This document shows positions 1 to 7,106 of a stretch of DNA of 13,151 nt, piece by piece. The stretch is taken from contig CAKOIJ010000028.1 in NCBI GenBank assembly GCA_934086775.1, forward strand, positions 1 to 13,151, given 5' to 3'. Position 1 is the first letter of the stretch, and the number at the start of each line of letters is the position of its first letter. Under the pieces are notes generated by a model. It was not told the origin of the DNA. It worked only from the letters and a program-made list of their open reading frames with translations, and did not search any database. Origin of the DNA: an uncultured Bacilli bacterium. Its GTDB lineage: Bacteria; Bacillota_I; Bacilli_A; RF39; UBA660. The position numbers and the translations under genes are program-made.

Positions 1-23
1 CCTTTTTTATTTATGATAACAAA

Positions 24-60
24 AAATGTAGACTGTGTCTTTTTTAGACTGTCTACATTT
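24..60. terminator. Strong hairpin, probable bidirectional terminator
   Basis: A perfect 10-bp stem (24-33 with 51-60) encloses an inner GTCT/AGAC stem. On the - strand it is followed by a run of six T; on the + strand the T-tract is weaker (ATTTATTTTATC). The T-rich start of the window (3-8) looks like the tail of another terminator from a gene to the left. No gene is visible in positions 1-171. Confidence 0.55.
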
Positions 61-112
61 ATTTTATCACTTCAATTTGTGCTTTTTTAAAATTAACAAA
101 AAAGTGATAAAT

Positions 113-141
113 TTGCATTTATAAAAAAAGTGTGCTATAAT
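113..141 (+). promoter_or_regulatory. Sigma-A promoter of the acyltransferase gene, inside inverted repeats
   Basis: The -35 box TTGCAT (113-118) and the extended -10 box TGCTATAAT (TG at 133-134, TATAAT at 136-141) are 17 bp apart. The -10 lies in the centre of an 8-bp inverted repeat, AAAAGTGT (126-133) and ACACTTTT (146-153). A second 10-bp inverted repeat, TTTATCACTT (63-72) and AAGTGATAAA (102-111), ends next to the -35. Either repeat could be a repressor operator; no regulator is identified. Confidence 0.7.
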
Positions 142-171
142 AAGTACACTTTTTATTTAAGGGGGAAAAGT

Positions 172-1341
172 ATGGAATCATTTGATGGTAAATTAAAAAA
201 CGACTATATTGATGTTTTAAAAGTCAATGGTTTTTCAGATAAGGATATTAATAAAATAGAAAGACTTTTGTATAAATATAAAGATGTATTAACTGATTTT
301 AGAGACTTAGTTGGTGACAGTCTTTTACCGGATAAATTTTATTTTTTTAATAATATGAAATATTTTGCGTATTTGTTTAGCAGTGATATTGATAAAACTG
401 TAACAAAAGAATACTTGAATTTTAATAAATTTATTTATTATTTAGTCAAACTTATAGGGCCTAGTTTTTTATTATCTAAACAAGTAATTGAAAATAGAAA
501 TATTTTAAAAGGTATAAATGTTAAAGATAATGGTATTAATCTTCCAAAAGAACCGGTAATGTGGACACCTAATCATCACTTCAAAGATGATGTTTTATGT
601 TCAATGTTAAAAACTCAAAGACCCAGTTGTATGGCTTTTGCTAGTATTCCTCATTTTTTTAACTCATTTGATGGAATACTTGCTTATTCACTTGGAGTTA
701 TACTGATAAATAGAAAAAGTGAGGAAAGTAGAAGTACATGCTTACCAAAAATGAAAAAAGTAGTTGAACTTGGTTCAGATCTAATAGTTTGGCCTGAGGG
801 TGTTTGGCATAAAAATCCAAACGATTTAATTTTACATTTGTGGCCAGGTATATATAGGTGTTCAATTGAAACAGGAATAAAGGCGGTACCGATGATACAT
901 TATGTGAGAGATACTACTCAAAGGGAAAAGAAAAATAAAAATTTAATTCATACTGTAATTGATGAACCGGTTGACTTTAATACCATGCATGGGATGGGAG
1001 AACGAGCTTGCTTAGAATACTATAGAGATATAATGTGTACATGGTATTACTTAATGATGGAAAAATATGGACAAAGTACTAGAGAGGAAGAACTTAAGGG
1101 ATATGATAATTCTGTTGAGGCATGGGAAGAACATTTAAATAATCTTCTTAATAATGCAGCAAGGTATGATAAAAGCATTGAGACAACAGCAAGTTATCGT
1201 ATGAATGATTATGTCACTCCGCTAGATGTTTATGAAAATATTGCTTCACTTGATGTAACCAAAAGTAATGCTTTAGAAGTGGCAAATGCCAGAAAATTAA
1301 TAAAAGAATATAAAATTAATGATTTTCAAAGTAGATTTTAA
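172..1341 (+). CDS. PlsC-type (LPLAT family) acyltransferase
   Basis: This 389-aa protein probably transfers an acyl chain to a glycerophospholipid precursor or a related lipid at the inner face of the membrane. It carries the ordered motifs of the 1-acyl-glycerol-3-phosphate acyltransferase superfamily: the catalytic H-x4-D in PNHHFKDD (His135, Asp140), the LINR block (about 178-181), WPEG in place of FPEG (207-210), and the AVP block (Pro240). The roughly 110 residues before the first motif and the 100-residue helical, charged tail after the last one make it longer than a typical PlsC of about 240 aa, so the exact substrate is uncertain. I chose ATG 172 because AAGGGGG (159-165) sits 6 nt upstream; an in-frame GTG at 130 overlaps the -10 box and has no binding site. 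It is a single-gene unit with its own promoter and terminator. Confidence 0.8.
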   Translation: MESFDGKLKNDYIDVLKVNGFSDKDINKIERLLYKYKDVLTDFRDLVGDSLLPDKFYFFNNMKYFAYLFSSDIDKTVTKEYLNFNKFIYYLVKLIGPSFLLSKQVIENRNILKGINVKDNGINLPKEPVMWTPNHHFKDDVLCSMLKTQRPSCMAFASIPHFFNSFDGILAYSLGVILINRKSEESRSTCLPKMKKVVELGSDLIVWPEGVWHKNPNDLILHLWPGIYRCSIETGIKAVPMIHYVRDTTQREKKNKNLIHTVIDEPVDFNTMHGMGERACLEYYRDIMCTWYYLMMEKYGQSTREEELKGYDNSVEAWEEHLNNLLNNAARYDKSIETTASYRMNDYVTPLDVYENIASLDVTKSNALEVANARKLIKEYKINDFQSRF

Positions 1342-1364
1342 AAGAGATAATTTTCTCTTTTTTT
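1340..1364 (+). terminator. Intrinsic terminator after the acyltransferase gene
   Basis: An 8-bp stem (1340-1347 with 1354-1361, AAAAGAGA/TCTCTTTT) with a 6-nt loop runs into a T-tract. It overlaps the TAA stop codon of the gene. Confidence 0.75.
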
Positions 1365-1377
1365 ATTATTTGTGGTA

Positions 1378-1386
1378 TGTTATAAT
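1378..1386 (+). promoter_or_regulatory. Extended -10 promoter of the phosphorelay operon
   Basis: TGT-TATAAT (TG 1378-1379, TATAAT 1381-1386) lies 22 bp before the kinase start codon. No good -35 box is seen 17 bp upstream, only a T-run, as is common for extended -10 promoters. A second TATAAT at 1387-1392 overlaps it. Confidence 0.5.
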
Positions 1387-1407
1387 TATAATTGGAAGTG
1401 ATAGATA

Positions 1408-3231
1408 ATGGCAGGAATTTTATTACCGATATGTGCAACATTTTTTTCGTTATTATTAACAATAATATATTTTTCTAAAAAGAGAATTGATTTAGTTGAG
1501 AATAAAATTTATTCATTTATGATACCAATAGTTTTAATAGATAGTGTTTTAGTTTCTTTAGTACAGGGAATAGGTTTAAACGGAATAAATTCTATAAGCA
1601 ATATATTTATTTCTTTAATAAATAAAATTGACTTTATGCTTTTAGTAGTTTATTCTAATTGTATATTATTTTATATTATACTTATAACTTATCCAAAGGT
1701 GAAAAACAAATTTAAGTTTTTATTATCAGCCTTTTCTGTTTTAGATATTTTAGTCTTTATTTTCATAGCACTTGGAAAAGTAATTATTATTAGTAAAGGA
1801 CATAACAACAGTGTAGAAGGTTCTTCATTGATGACCACTCTTATAGTTTGTGGAATATATATATTTAGTTCAATAGTTATTTCTATCATTAATATTAAAA
1901 AAATTGATAAAAGATATATACCTGTTTTTGCAAGTATCGGGATAGCTCTTTTCTTAATTCCGATGTTTAAAATTAATCCATACTTAATAGTTGTGTCTAT
2001 CACTCTGACTTTTATAAATTACATTATGTTCTTCACAATAGAAAATCCAGATGTTAAAATGGTAAAAGAACTAGAAATAGCTAAAGATGCAGCAGTAAAA
2101 GCAAATAAAGCTAAAAGTGAATTTTTAAGTAGTATGTCACATGAACTTAGAACACCACTTAATGCAATAGTATGTTTTAGTGAATTATTAGAAACTAAAG
2201 AAGGACTAGATAAAGAAAGTAAAGATTTTGCTAAAGATATAGTAAATGCTAGTCATAATTTATTAGAGTTAGTAAATGGGGTACTTGATATAAGTAAAAT
2301 AGAAGCAGGTAAAATGGAAGTAATAAATAAAGAGTATAATGCTAAAGAGTTATTTAATTCACTAAGTACAATGGTTATTCCTAGAATAGGAGATAAAAAG
2401 ATAGAATTTAAAACACGTTTAGCAGAAGATTTACCTTGTGTACTTAATGGAGATACTGGTAAAATAAAACAAATAATACTTAATTTACTTACAAATGCAG
2501 TTAAATATACTGACTATGGATGTATAGATTATGATATAGAATGTTTAAATGATTTTAAAAATAATAGAACAAAGTTAATAGTAAGTGTTAGGGATACAGG
2601 AAGGGGAATAAAAGAAGAAGATATAAATAGATTATTTCAGAAATTTGAAAGAATTGATGAAGATAGGAATACTACAATAGAAGGAACTGGACTAGGACTT
2701 GCAATAACACAAAGTTTAGCTGATCTTATGGGTGGAAAAATTAAAGTAACTTCTAGATATGGATATGGTTCTACATTTACATTTGTATTTGAACAAGATG
2801 TAGTATCATTTAATGAAGTAGAAGAAAAGAAAGAGGAAGAAATTATAGAAGAGAAGGTAGACTTTAGTAATAAAAGTATACTAGTAGTAGATGATTCTAA
2901 ACTTAACTTAAAGGTAGCAGAGAATGTTTTAAAGGGATATAATGTAAACATCTTTACATGTATAAGTGCAAAAGAATGTTTAGATTACTTAAGTATAGGT
3001 AAATATGATATAATATTAATGGATATAATGATGCCTGTTATGAATGGAGTAGAGGCCTTAAAAGAAATAAAAAAACTAGGAGTAGAAACTCCTGTAATAG
3101 CTTTAACTGCAGATGCAATAGATGGACAAGAGGATAAATATTTAAAAGAAGGTTTTGATGGTTATTTATCTAAACCAATTGATAAAAATGAATTAAAAAA
3201 GGTATTAAATAAGTATTTGAAAGGAGAATAA
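1408..3231 (+). CDS. Membrane hybrid sensor histidine kinase with C-terminal receiver
   Basis: This 607-aa protein starts a phosphorelay. About seven hydrophobic helices fill residues 4-211 and form the sensor, with no PAS domain or large outer domain; I do not recognise the sensor type. A short coiled linker (213-240) leads to the HisKA dimerisation domain with phospho-acceptor His245 in SHELRTP. The ATPase domain has the N-box Asn363, the G1 box DTGRG (396-400) and the G2 box GTGLG (426-430). A Glu/Lys-rich linker (470-485) joins a receiver with acidic Asp495/Asp496, phospho-acceptor Asp539, Thr567 and Lys589. All catalytic residues are present. Expected flow is His245 to Asp539 within the protein, then to the Hpt domain of the next gene, whose binding site AAGGAG lies inside the end of this one. 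The start has a GGAAG site 9 nt upstream. Signal unknown. Confidence 0.93.
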   Translation: MAGILLPICATFFSLLLTIIYFSKKRIDLVENKIYSFMIPIVLIDSVLVSLVQGIGLNGINSISNIFISLINKIDFMLLVVYSNCILFYIILITYPKVKNKFKFLLSAFSVLDILVFIFIALGKVIIISKGHNNSVEGSSLMTTLIVCGIYIFSSIVISIINIKKIDKRYIPVFASIGIALFLIPMFKINPYLIVVSITLTFINYIMFFTIENPDVKMVKELEIAKDAAVKANKAKSEFLSSMSHELRTPLNAIVCFSELLETKEGLDKESKDFAKDIVNASHNLLELVNGVLDISKIEAGKMEVINKEYNAKELFNSLSTMVIPRIGDKKIEFKTRLAEDLPCVLNGDTGKIKQIILNLLTNAVKYTDYGCIDYDIECLNDFKNNRTKLIVSVRDTGRGIKEEDINRLFQKFERIDEDRNTTIEGTGLGLAITQSLADLMGGKIKVTSRYGYGSTFTFVFEQDVVSFNEVEEKKEEEIIEEKVDFSNKSILVVDDSKLNLKVAENVLKGYNVNIFTCISAKECLDYLSIGKYDIILMDIMMPVMNGVEALKEIKKLGVETPVIALTADAIDGQEDKYLKEGFDGYLSKPIDKNELKKVLNKYLKGE

Positions 3232-3232
3232 A

Positions 3233-3964
3233 ATGAATAACGAATATTTAAAAAACGCTGGAATTAATGTAGATGAAGTAATGAATTTTTGGGGAGATAT
3301 TGAAGCTTATAAAGATAACTTACTAGAATTTTTAACCACTGTAGATACAAAAATAAAAGAACTAGAAAGTTATAAAAATAATACTGAAATAAGTAGTTAT
3401 ACCATGCTTGCCCATAGTTTAAAGAGTGAAACAAGATATTTAGGTTTAAATAAGCTTTCTGATATATTTTATACTCATGAACTTAAAGGAAAGGAAAATA
3501 ATGTTGATTATATAAAAGGTAACTTTACTGAAATAGAGAATGCAGTGAATAAAGTTAAAAGTGATTTAAAAGATTTTTTAAATAGTACTACTATTAAGAA
3601 GAGTTTGTTAGTAGTAGATGACTCTAATATAATAATTAATTATATAGAAAACTTAGTAAAAAGTGATTACAATGTAATAAGAGCTAATAATGGAATAGAG
3701 GCTGTAAATAAAATAAATGAAAATATATATGCACTTTTACTTGATATAAATATGCCTAAAAGTACTGGTATAGATGTTTTAAAATATATGAATGATAATG
3801 ATTTAATAGATAAGATACCAGTAGTAATTATAACTGGTAATGATACAAGTAATCAAATAAAAGAATTAATTGGTTATAATGTTTTAGATGTACTTAATAA
3901 ACCATTTACACCTGATAATATAAAAAGAGTATTAACTTTAATAGAGAATTTTCATAATAATTAG
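3233..3964 (+). CDS. Hpt-receiver phosphorelay protein without an output domain
   Basis: This 243-aa protein is the second partner of the phosphorelay. Residues 1-115 form a helical Hpt domain with phospho-acceptor His61 in AHSLKSE. Residues 123-240 form a receiver with Asp129/Asp130, phospho-acceptor Asp171 in LLLDINMP, Thr201 and Lys223. It can therefore take phosphate from Asp539 of the kinase receiver and pass it to its own Asp171. There is no DNA-binding, enzymatic or RNA-binding domain, so the final effect must come from binding another protein or from a further transfer to a regulator encoded elsewhere. The gene starts 1 nt after the kinase stop codon and uses AAGGAG (3221-3226) within the kinase gene, so the two are translationally coupled. 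Confidence 0.9.
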   Translation: MNNEYLKNAGINVDEVMNFWGDIEAYKDNLLEFLTTVDTKIKELESYKNNTEISSYTMLAHSLKSETRYLGLNKLSDIFYTHELKGKENNVDYIKGNFTEIENAVNKVKSDLKDFLNSTTIKKSLLVVDDSNIIINYIENLVKSDYNVIRANNGIEAVNKINENIYALLLDINMPKSTGIDVLKYMNDNDLIDKIPVVIITGNDTSNQIKELIGYNVLDVLNKPFTPDNIKRVLTLIENFHNN

Positions 3965-3978
3965 AAAATTCTTTTTTT
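3945..3978 (+). terminator. Intrinsic terminator after the phosphorelay operon
   Basis: A 9-bp stem (3945-3953 AGAATTTTC with 3964-3972 GAAAATTCT) is followed by seven T. The stem includes the stop codon of the Hpt-receiver gene. Confidence 0.8.
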
Positions 3979-4056
3979 GTAAATTAAAAGTAAAATAATT
4001 GTTAAACTATTTAACTCTTTATATGAGTGTGATAAACTTTTAATAGGTGAATAGAT

Positions 4057-4563
4057 ATGGAAAAGAAAAAAACAAAAAAAGAAATAGTGAGGATGCTTTT
4101 AAATCAAAATTTAGAAACAGAGGATGAAAATGAATTACTAGATATGTTAGTAGATAATCCTATTGCAATTGATGTAGATAAAGTAGCTAAAGATACAGAA
4201 AAAAGAGGAGATAAAATAGCAGATAAAATAACCAATATAGCAGGTAGTTGGGGTTTTATATTGGGATTTAGTTTGTTTCTTATAGTATGGATATTACTTA
4301 ATTTGTTTGTATTTAAAGATTTAGATCCTTATCCTTTTATACTTCTTAATTTATTATTATCATGTATTGCTGCTCTTCAAGCACCAATAATAATGATGAG
4401 TCAAAATAGAAGTGCTAAAAAAGATAGTATGAGAAGTTTGAATGACTATAAAACTGATTTAAAAAGTGAATTAATATTAGAAGAACTTCATGATAAGATG
4501 GACAAAATATTAATAAATCAAAATAAAATATTAAAAGAAATTGAAAATGAAAAAGTAAAGTAA
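4057..4563 (+). CDS. DUF1003 family membrane protein
   Basis: This 168-aa protein matches the DUF1003 family in layout: a charged N-terminal region, the RGDKIADKI segment (50-58), two transmembrane helices (about 64-86 and 91-114), the short conserved connector with DPYPF (90-94), the QAPIIMMSQNR segment (108-118) directly after helix two, then a charged coiled-coil tail (120-168). The family's role is unknown; such proteins are small integral membrane proteins of the cytoplasmic membrane. An AGGTGA ribosome binding site (4045-4050) lies 6 nt before the ATG. The gene stands alone: a terminator precedes it and the glmS promoter follows. I see no clear intrinsic terminator directly after it, so read-through toward glmS is possible. 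Confidence 0.85.
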   Translation: MEKKKTKKEIVRMLLNQNLETEDENELLDMLVDNPIAIDVDKVAKDTEKRGDKIADKITNIAGSWGFILGFSLFLIVWILLNLFVFKDLDPYPFILLNLLLSCIAALQAPIIMMSQNRSAKKDSMRSLNDYKTDLKSELILEELHDKMDKILINQNKILKEIENEKVK

Positions 4564-4633
4564 TTATAATATTAAATGTATATTTAGTATCGTTGAGTTA
4601 TTGTATATATACATAAGGAAAGTTTAATAGTTC

Positions 4634-4662
4634 TTGAGTTTTTCTTTTGCATATATTATAAT
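4634..4662 (+). promoter_or_regulatory. Sigma-A promoter of glmS
   Basis: TTGAGT (4634-4639) and TATAAT (4657-4662) are 17 bp apart. Transcription would start near 4669, about 37 nt before the ribozyme cleavage site, giving a leader of nearly 200 nt. Confidence 0.75.
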
Positions 4663-4699
4663 TAAATGGAAAGATATGAATAAGAAAGGATATTTTTCG

Positions 4700-4835
4700 T
4701 ATCTAGCGCCAGAACCTTAAATGGTTGACGAGGATGGTAGTTATCGATAATTCGGCGGATGCTATCACGGATAAGTAATCGTTAGAAGTATTACAAAAAA
4801 TAAAATCAAGATTATAACAAAAAATACTTCATACT
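4700..4835 (+). ncRNA. glmS ribozyme riboswitch
   Basis: The region carries the conserved core of the glmS self-cleaving ribozyme in the correct order: AGCGCCAGAAC (4705-4715), GACGAGG (4728-4734), TTATCGA (4741-4747), TTCGGCGGATGC (4751-4762). The short P1 pairing is AACC (4713-4716) with GGTT (4724-4727). A P4-like stem GAAGTATT (4785-4792) pairs with AATACTTC (4823-4830). By family knowledge, glucosamine-6-phosphate acts as cofactor and the RNA is cut before the G of GCGCC, here between 4705 and 4706, after which the downstream mRNA is degraded. This gives feedback control of GlmS. The two cleavage-site residues and the core are intact, so the switch should be active. Confidence 0.95.
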
Positions 4836-4850
4836 AATTTTTTTAGTATG
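4830..4850 (+). promoter_or_regulatory. Hairpin abutting the glmS ribosome binding site
   Basis: CATACTA (4830-4836) and TAGTATG (4844-4850) form a 7-bp stem with a loop of T residues. Its last G is the first base of the GGAGG ribosome binding site (4850-4854) of glmS, and its first C is the last base of the ribozyme P4 stem. It may stack on the ribozyme or tune access of ribosomes. There is no T-run after the stem, so it is not a terminator. Confidence 0.5.
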
Positions 4851-4861
4851 GAGGAATTTTT

Positions 4862-6604
4862 ATGTGTGGTATCATTGGATACATAGGAAAAAAACATAAT
4901 GGTGTAGATGTAATTATTGATGGTCTTAAACACTTAGAATACAGGGGATATGATAGTAGTGGAATAGCTTTTATTGAGGATAATAAGGTAGTGATAAAAA
5001 AAGAAGTTGGTAGAATAACTAACTTAGAAAAGCTACTTGATAATAATAAAACAATGGTAGGTATAGGGCATACAAGATGGGCAACTCATGGTAAACCAAC
5101 AAAAACAAATGCACATCCACATAAACAAGGGGTAATAACTTTAGTACATAATGGAATAATTGAAAACTTTATGGATATAAAAGAAGAACTAATAAAAAAT
5201 GGTTATACATTTAATAGTGACACTGATACAGAAGTTGCAAGTGCTTATATAGATTATTTATATAAGGAAAATCATGATATGATAAAAGCTTTATCTTTAG
5301 CAAGCAAAAAGTTTATAGGTAGCTATGCTTTTGGCATTATTAACGAAGATGAAAAGGATAAACTATATGCATTAAGAAAAGATAGTCCTTTAATAATAGG
5401 AATAGGAGAAAATGAAAACTTTATAGCTAGTGATGTACCGTCTATTTTAAAATATACTAATAAATATATAGATATAGATAATGATGAAGTAATAAAGCTT
5501 ACAGAAAATAATATTGAAGTTTATAACTTGGAATGTAAGAAAATAGATAAGCAAATTAATGAATTTGAGGGAGATTCTAGTTTAGTTGAAAAAAATGGTT
5601 ATGAGACATATATGCTTAAAGAAATACATGAAGAAGCAGAGGTAATTAAAAAGACTAGTGAAGAAAATATAGATTTTGATTTAACTAAATATGATGAAAT
5701 AGATATTGTTGCATGTGGAAGTGCTTATCACGCAGGTTTAATAGGAAAATATATGATAGAAAAACTTGTTAATAAAAAAGTTAATGTTTCAATTGCAAGT
5801 GAATATCAATATGATAAACATTTTTATAAGGGAAAGACGCTTTTAATAGCAATAAGTCAAAGTGGAGAAACAGCAGATACTAAAAAATGTGTTACTATTG
5901 CAAATGAAAGTGGTATAGACTCACTGGCTATAGTTAATGTAAAAGGTAGTAGTATTGCAAGAATAAGTAAACATGTAATTTATACATTAGCAGGTCCAGA
6001 AATTGCAGTTGCAACTACAAAAGCTTATTTAGCACAGATAACTACTTTAATTCTTTTAGCTATTAATAATAGTGGTAAAGAAATAAATAGAGAAGAGTTA
6101 CAAAAATTACCTTATTATATAGAAAATTTAACAAGTAAAGACTATTTAACTCTTGCTAAAGAACTATATCAAAAAGAAGATATTTATTTTATAGGAAGAG
6201 GAATAGATTATGCTCTTTGTATGGAAGGATCTTTAAAATTAAAAGAAATAAGTTATATACATAGTGAAGCATATGCAGCAGGAGAGTTAAAACATGGAAC
6301 TATTTCATTAATAAATGAAGGAACACCTGTAATAGTAGTAGCAACAAACGATTTATATTTGAAAACAATAAGTAATGCTAAAGAAGTTAAAGCAAGAGGG
6401 GCAAGGGTAATATTATTAACTAATAAAGAAGTAATAAATGATGGAGTTTATGATGAAATAATAATAATTCCAAATGTAAAAGAAGAATTAATTCCAATTT
6501 TAGCAATTATTCCATTACAACTATTAGCATATGAAACAGCTAAATTAAGGGGAAATGATATAGATAAACCTAAGAATTTAGCTAAAAGTGTTACTGTGGA
6601 GTAG
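4862..6604 (+). CDS. glmS: Glutamine--fructose-6-phosphate aminotransferase (isomerizing)
   Basis: GlmS makes glucosamine-6-phosphate from fructose-6-phosphate and glutamine, the first committed step toward UDP-N-acetylglucosamine for peptidoglycan. The 580-aa protein begins MCGIIGYIG, so Cys2 becomes the N-terminal nucleophile of the glutaminase domain (2 to about 220), with the RWATHG (72-77) and HNGIIEN (96-102) segments. Two SIS sugar-binding domains follow (about 275-400 and 430-565), with SQSGET (332-337), the catalytic Glu462 and His478 in KEISYIHSEAYAAGELKHG, and the C-terminal tail ending KSVTVE with Lys575. It is about 20 residues shorter than the Bacillus enzyme, but no catalytic element is missing. 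The ATG has GGAGG 7 nt upstream and lies directly downstream of the ribozyme, which confirms the assignment. Confidence 0.98.
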   Translation: MCGIIGYIGKKHNGVDVIIDGLKHLEYRGYDSSGIAFIEDNKVVIKKEVGRITNLEKLLDNNKTMVGIGHTRWATHGKPTKTNAHPHKQGVITLVHNGIIENFMDIKEELIKNGYTFNSDTDTEVASAYIDYLYKENHDMIKALSLASKKFIGSYAFGIINEDEKDKLYALRKDSPLIIGIGENENFIASDVPSILKYTNKYIDIDNDEVIKLTENNIEVYNLECKKIDKQINEFEGDSSLVEKNGYETYMLKEIHEEAEVIKKTSEENIDFDLTKYDEIDIVACGSAYHAGLIGKYMIEKLVNKKVNVSIASEYQYDKHFYKGKTLLIAISQSGETADTKKCVTIANESGIDSLAIVNVKGSSIARISKHVIYTLAGPEIAVATTKAYLAQITTLILLAINNSGKEINREELQKLPYYIENLTSKDYLTLAKELYQKEDIYFIGRGIDYALCMEGSLKLKEISYIHSEAYAAGELKHGTISLINEGTPVIVVATNDLYLKTISNAKEVKARGARVILLTNKEVINDGVYDEIIIIPNVKEELIPILAIIPLQLLAYETAKLRGNDIDKPKNLAKSVTVE

Positions 6605-6627
6605 TTAATAATTTATTTGTGTTATTT

Positions 6628-6655
6628 AAAGTCTCTAATATATAGAGACTTTTTC
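6628..6655 (+). terminator. Intrinsic terminator after glmS
   Basis: A 10-bp stem (6628-6637 AAAGTCTCTA with 6643-6652 TAGAGACTTT) with a 5-nt loop ends in five T (6650-6654). Confidence 0.85.
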
Positions 6656-6671
6656 TAATTAATTTTAAAAA

Positions 6672-6704
6672 TTGATGTAATTTTAAGAAAAACTATAGTA
6701 TAAT
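6672..6704 (+). promoter_or_regulatory. Probable promoter of the 99-aa membrane protein gene
   Basis: TATAAT (6699-6704) precedes the gene by 22 bp. A possible -35 TTGATG (6672-6677) fits better with the overlapping TATAGT (6694-6699, 16-bp spacer) than with TATAAT (21 bp). Confidence 0.4.
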
Positions 6705-6726
6705 GTTATTTAAGAAGGTGGTTTAC

Positions 6727-7026
6727 ATGTTTAAAACTATTATTATTTTTGTAGGCTTTCTAACATTTTGTTATATTAATAGAGATAAAGCTTTAAAAGA
6801 TTATAAAGAAAAACCAAAGGATGATAAACCTAAAAAAGAAAATCATTCTCCATATTCAGAAGAAGAAATGGACAAATGGTTTTTAAGGGAGTGGCAGAAA
6901 GACCTTGTAAGACAAGGAAGATTTGCACCCTGGAGTTTTAAAAAGAAATCAACTAGACATGAACCACTAAGTGATGGACAATATCATAAAGATGATGATG
7001 TGGGAAAGATAGAGGAGGATTACTGA
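6727..7026 (+). CDS. Small membrane-anchored hypothetical protein
   Basis: This 99-aa protein is not recognised. Residues 3-17 form one hydrophobic segment at the extreme N-terminus, followed by a Lys-rich stretch (18-38), an acidic patch SEEEMDKW (44-51), a WxxxxWxxDLVRQGRF-like segment (51-66) and an acidic tail. It would sit in the membrane with a charged soluble part, probably in the cytoplasm by the positive-inside rule. I chose ATG 6727 because AAGAAGGTGG (6711-6720) is 6 nt upstream; the in-frame ATG at 6703 overlaps the -10 box and lacks a binding site. The stop is TGA, which argues for the standard code in this genome. It stands alone and converges on the surface-protein operon. Confidence 0.7.
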   Translation: MFKTIIIFVGFLTFCYINRDKALKDYKEKPKDDKPKKENHSPYSEEEMDKWFLREWQKDLVRQGRFAPWSFKKKSTRHEPLSDGQYHKDDDVGKIEEDY

Positions 7027-7081
7027 AAAAGATTGCATTGTATAATAAAAAGAAAATGTAAAATTAGAATTGGTAAACTAA

Positions 7082-7106
7082 AAAGGATAAGCAGAACTTA
7101 TCCTTT
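7082..7106. terminator. Terminator between converging units
   Basis: A perfect 10-bp stem (7082-7091 AAAGGATAAG with 7097-7106 CTTATCCTTT) with a CAGAA loop overlaps the stop codon of the collagen-like gene. On the - strand it runs into TTTTTAG, so it mainly ends the surface-protein operon; the T-tract on the + strand is weaker. Confidence 0.8.

Noticed and set aside
130..171. GTG at 130 as the acyltransferase start
   Set aside because: It falls inside the promoter region; ATG 172 has an AAGGGGG site at the right distance.
1689..2951. Two open frames of about 104 codons on the - strand opposite the kinase gene (1689-2003, 2637-2951)
   Set aside because: They lie antisense inside an intact, well-conserved kinase gene, lack ribosome binding sites and give low-complexity hydrophobic or Ser-rich products.
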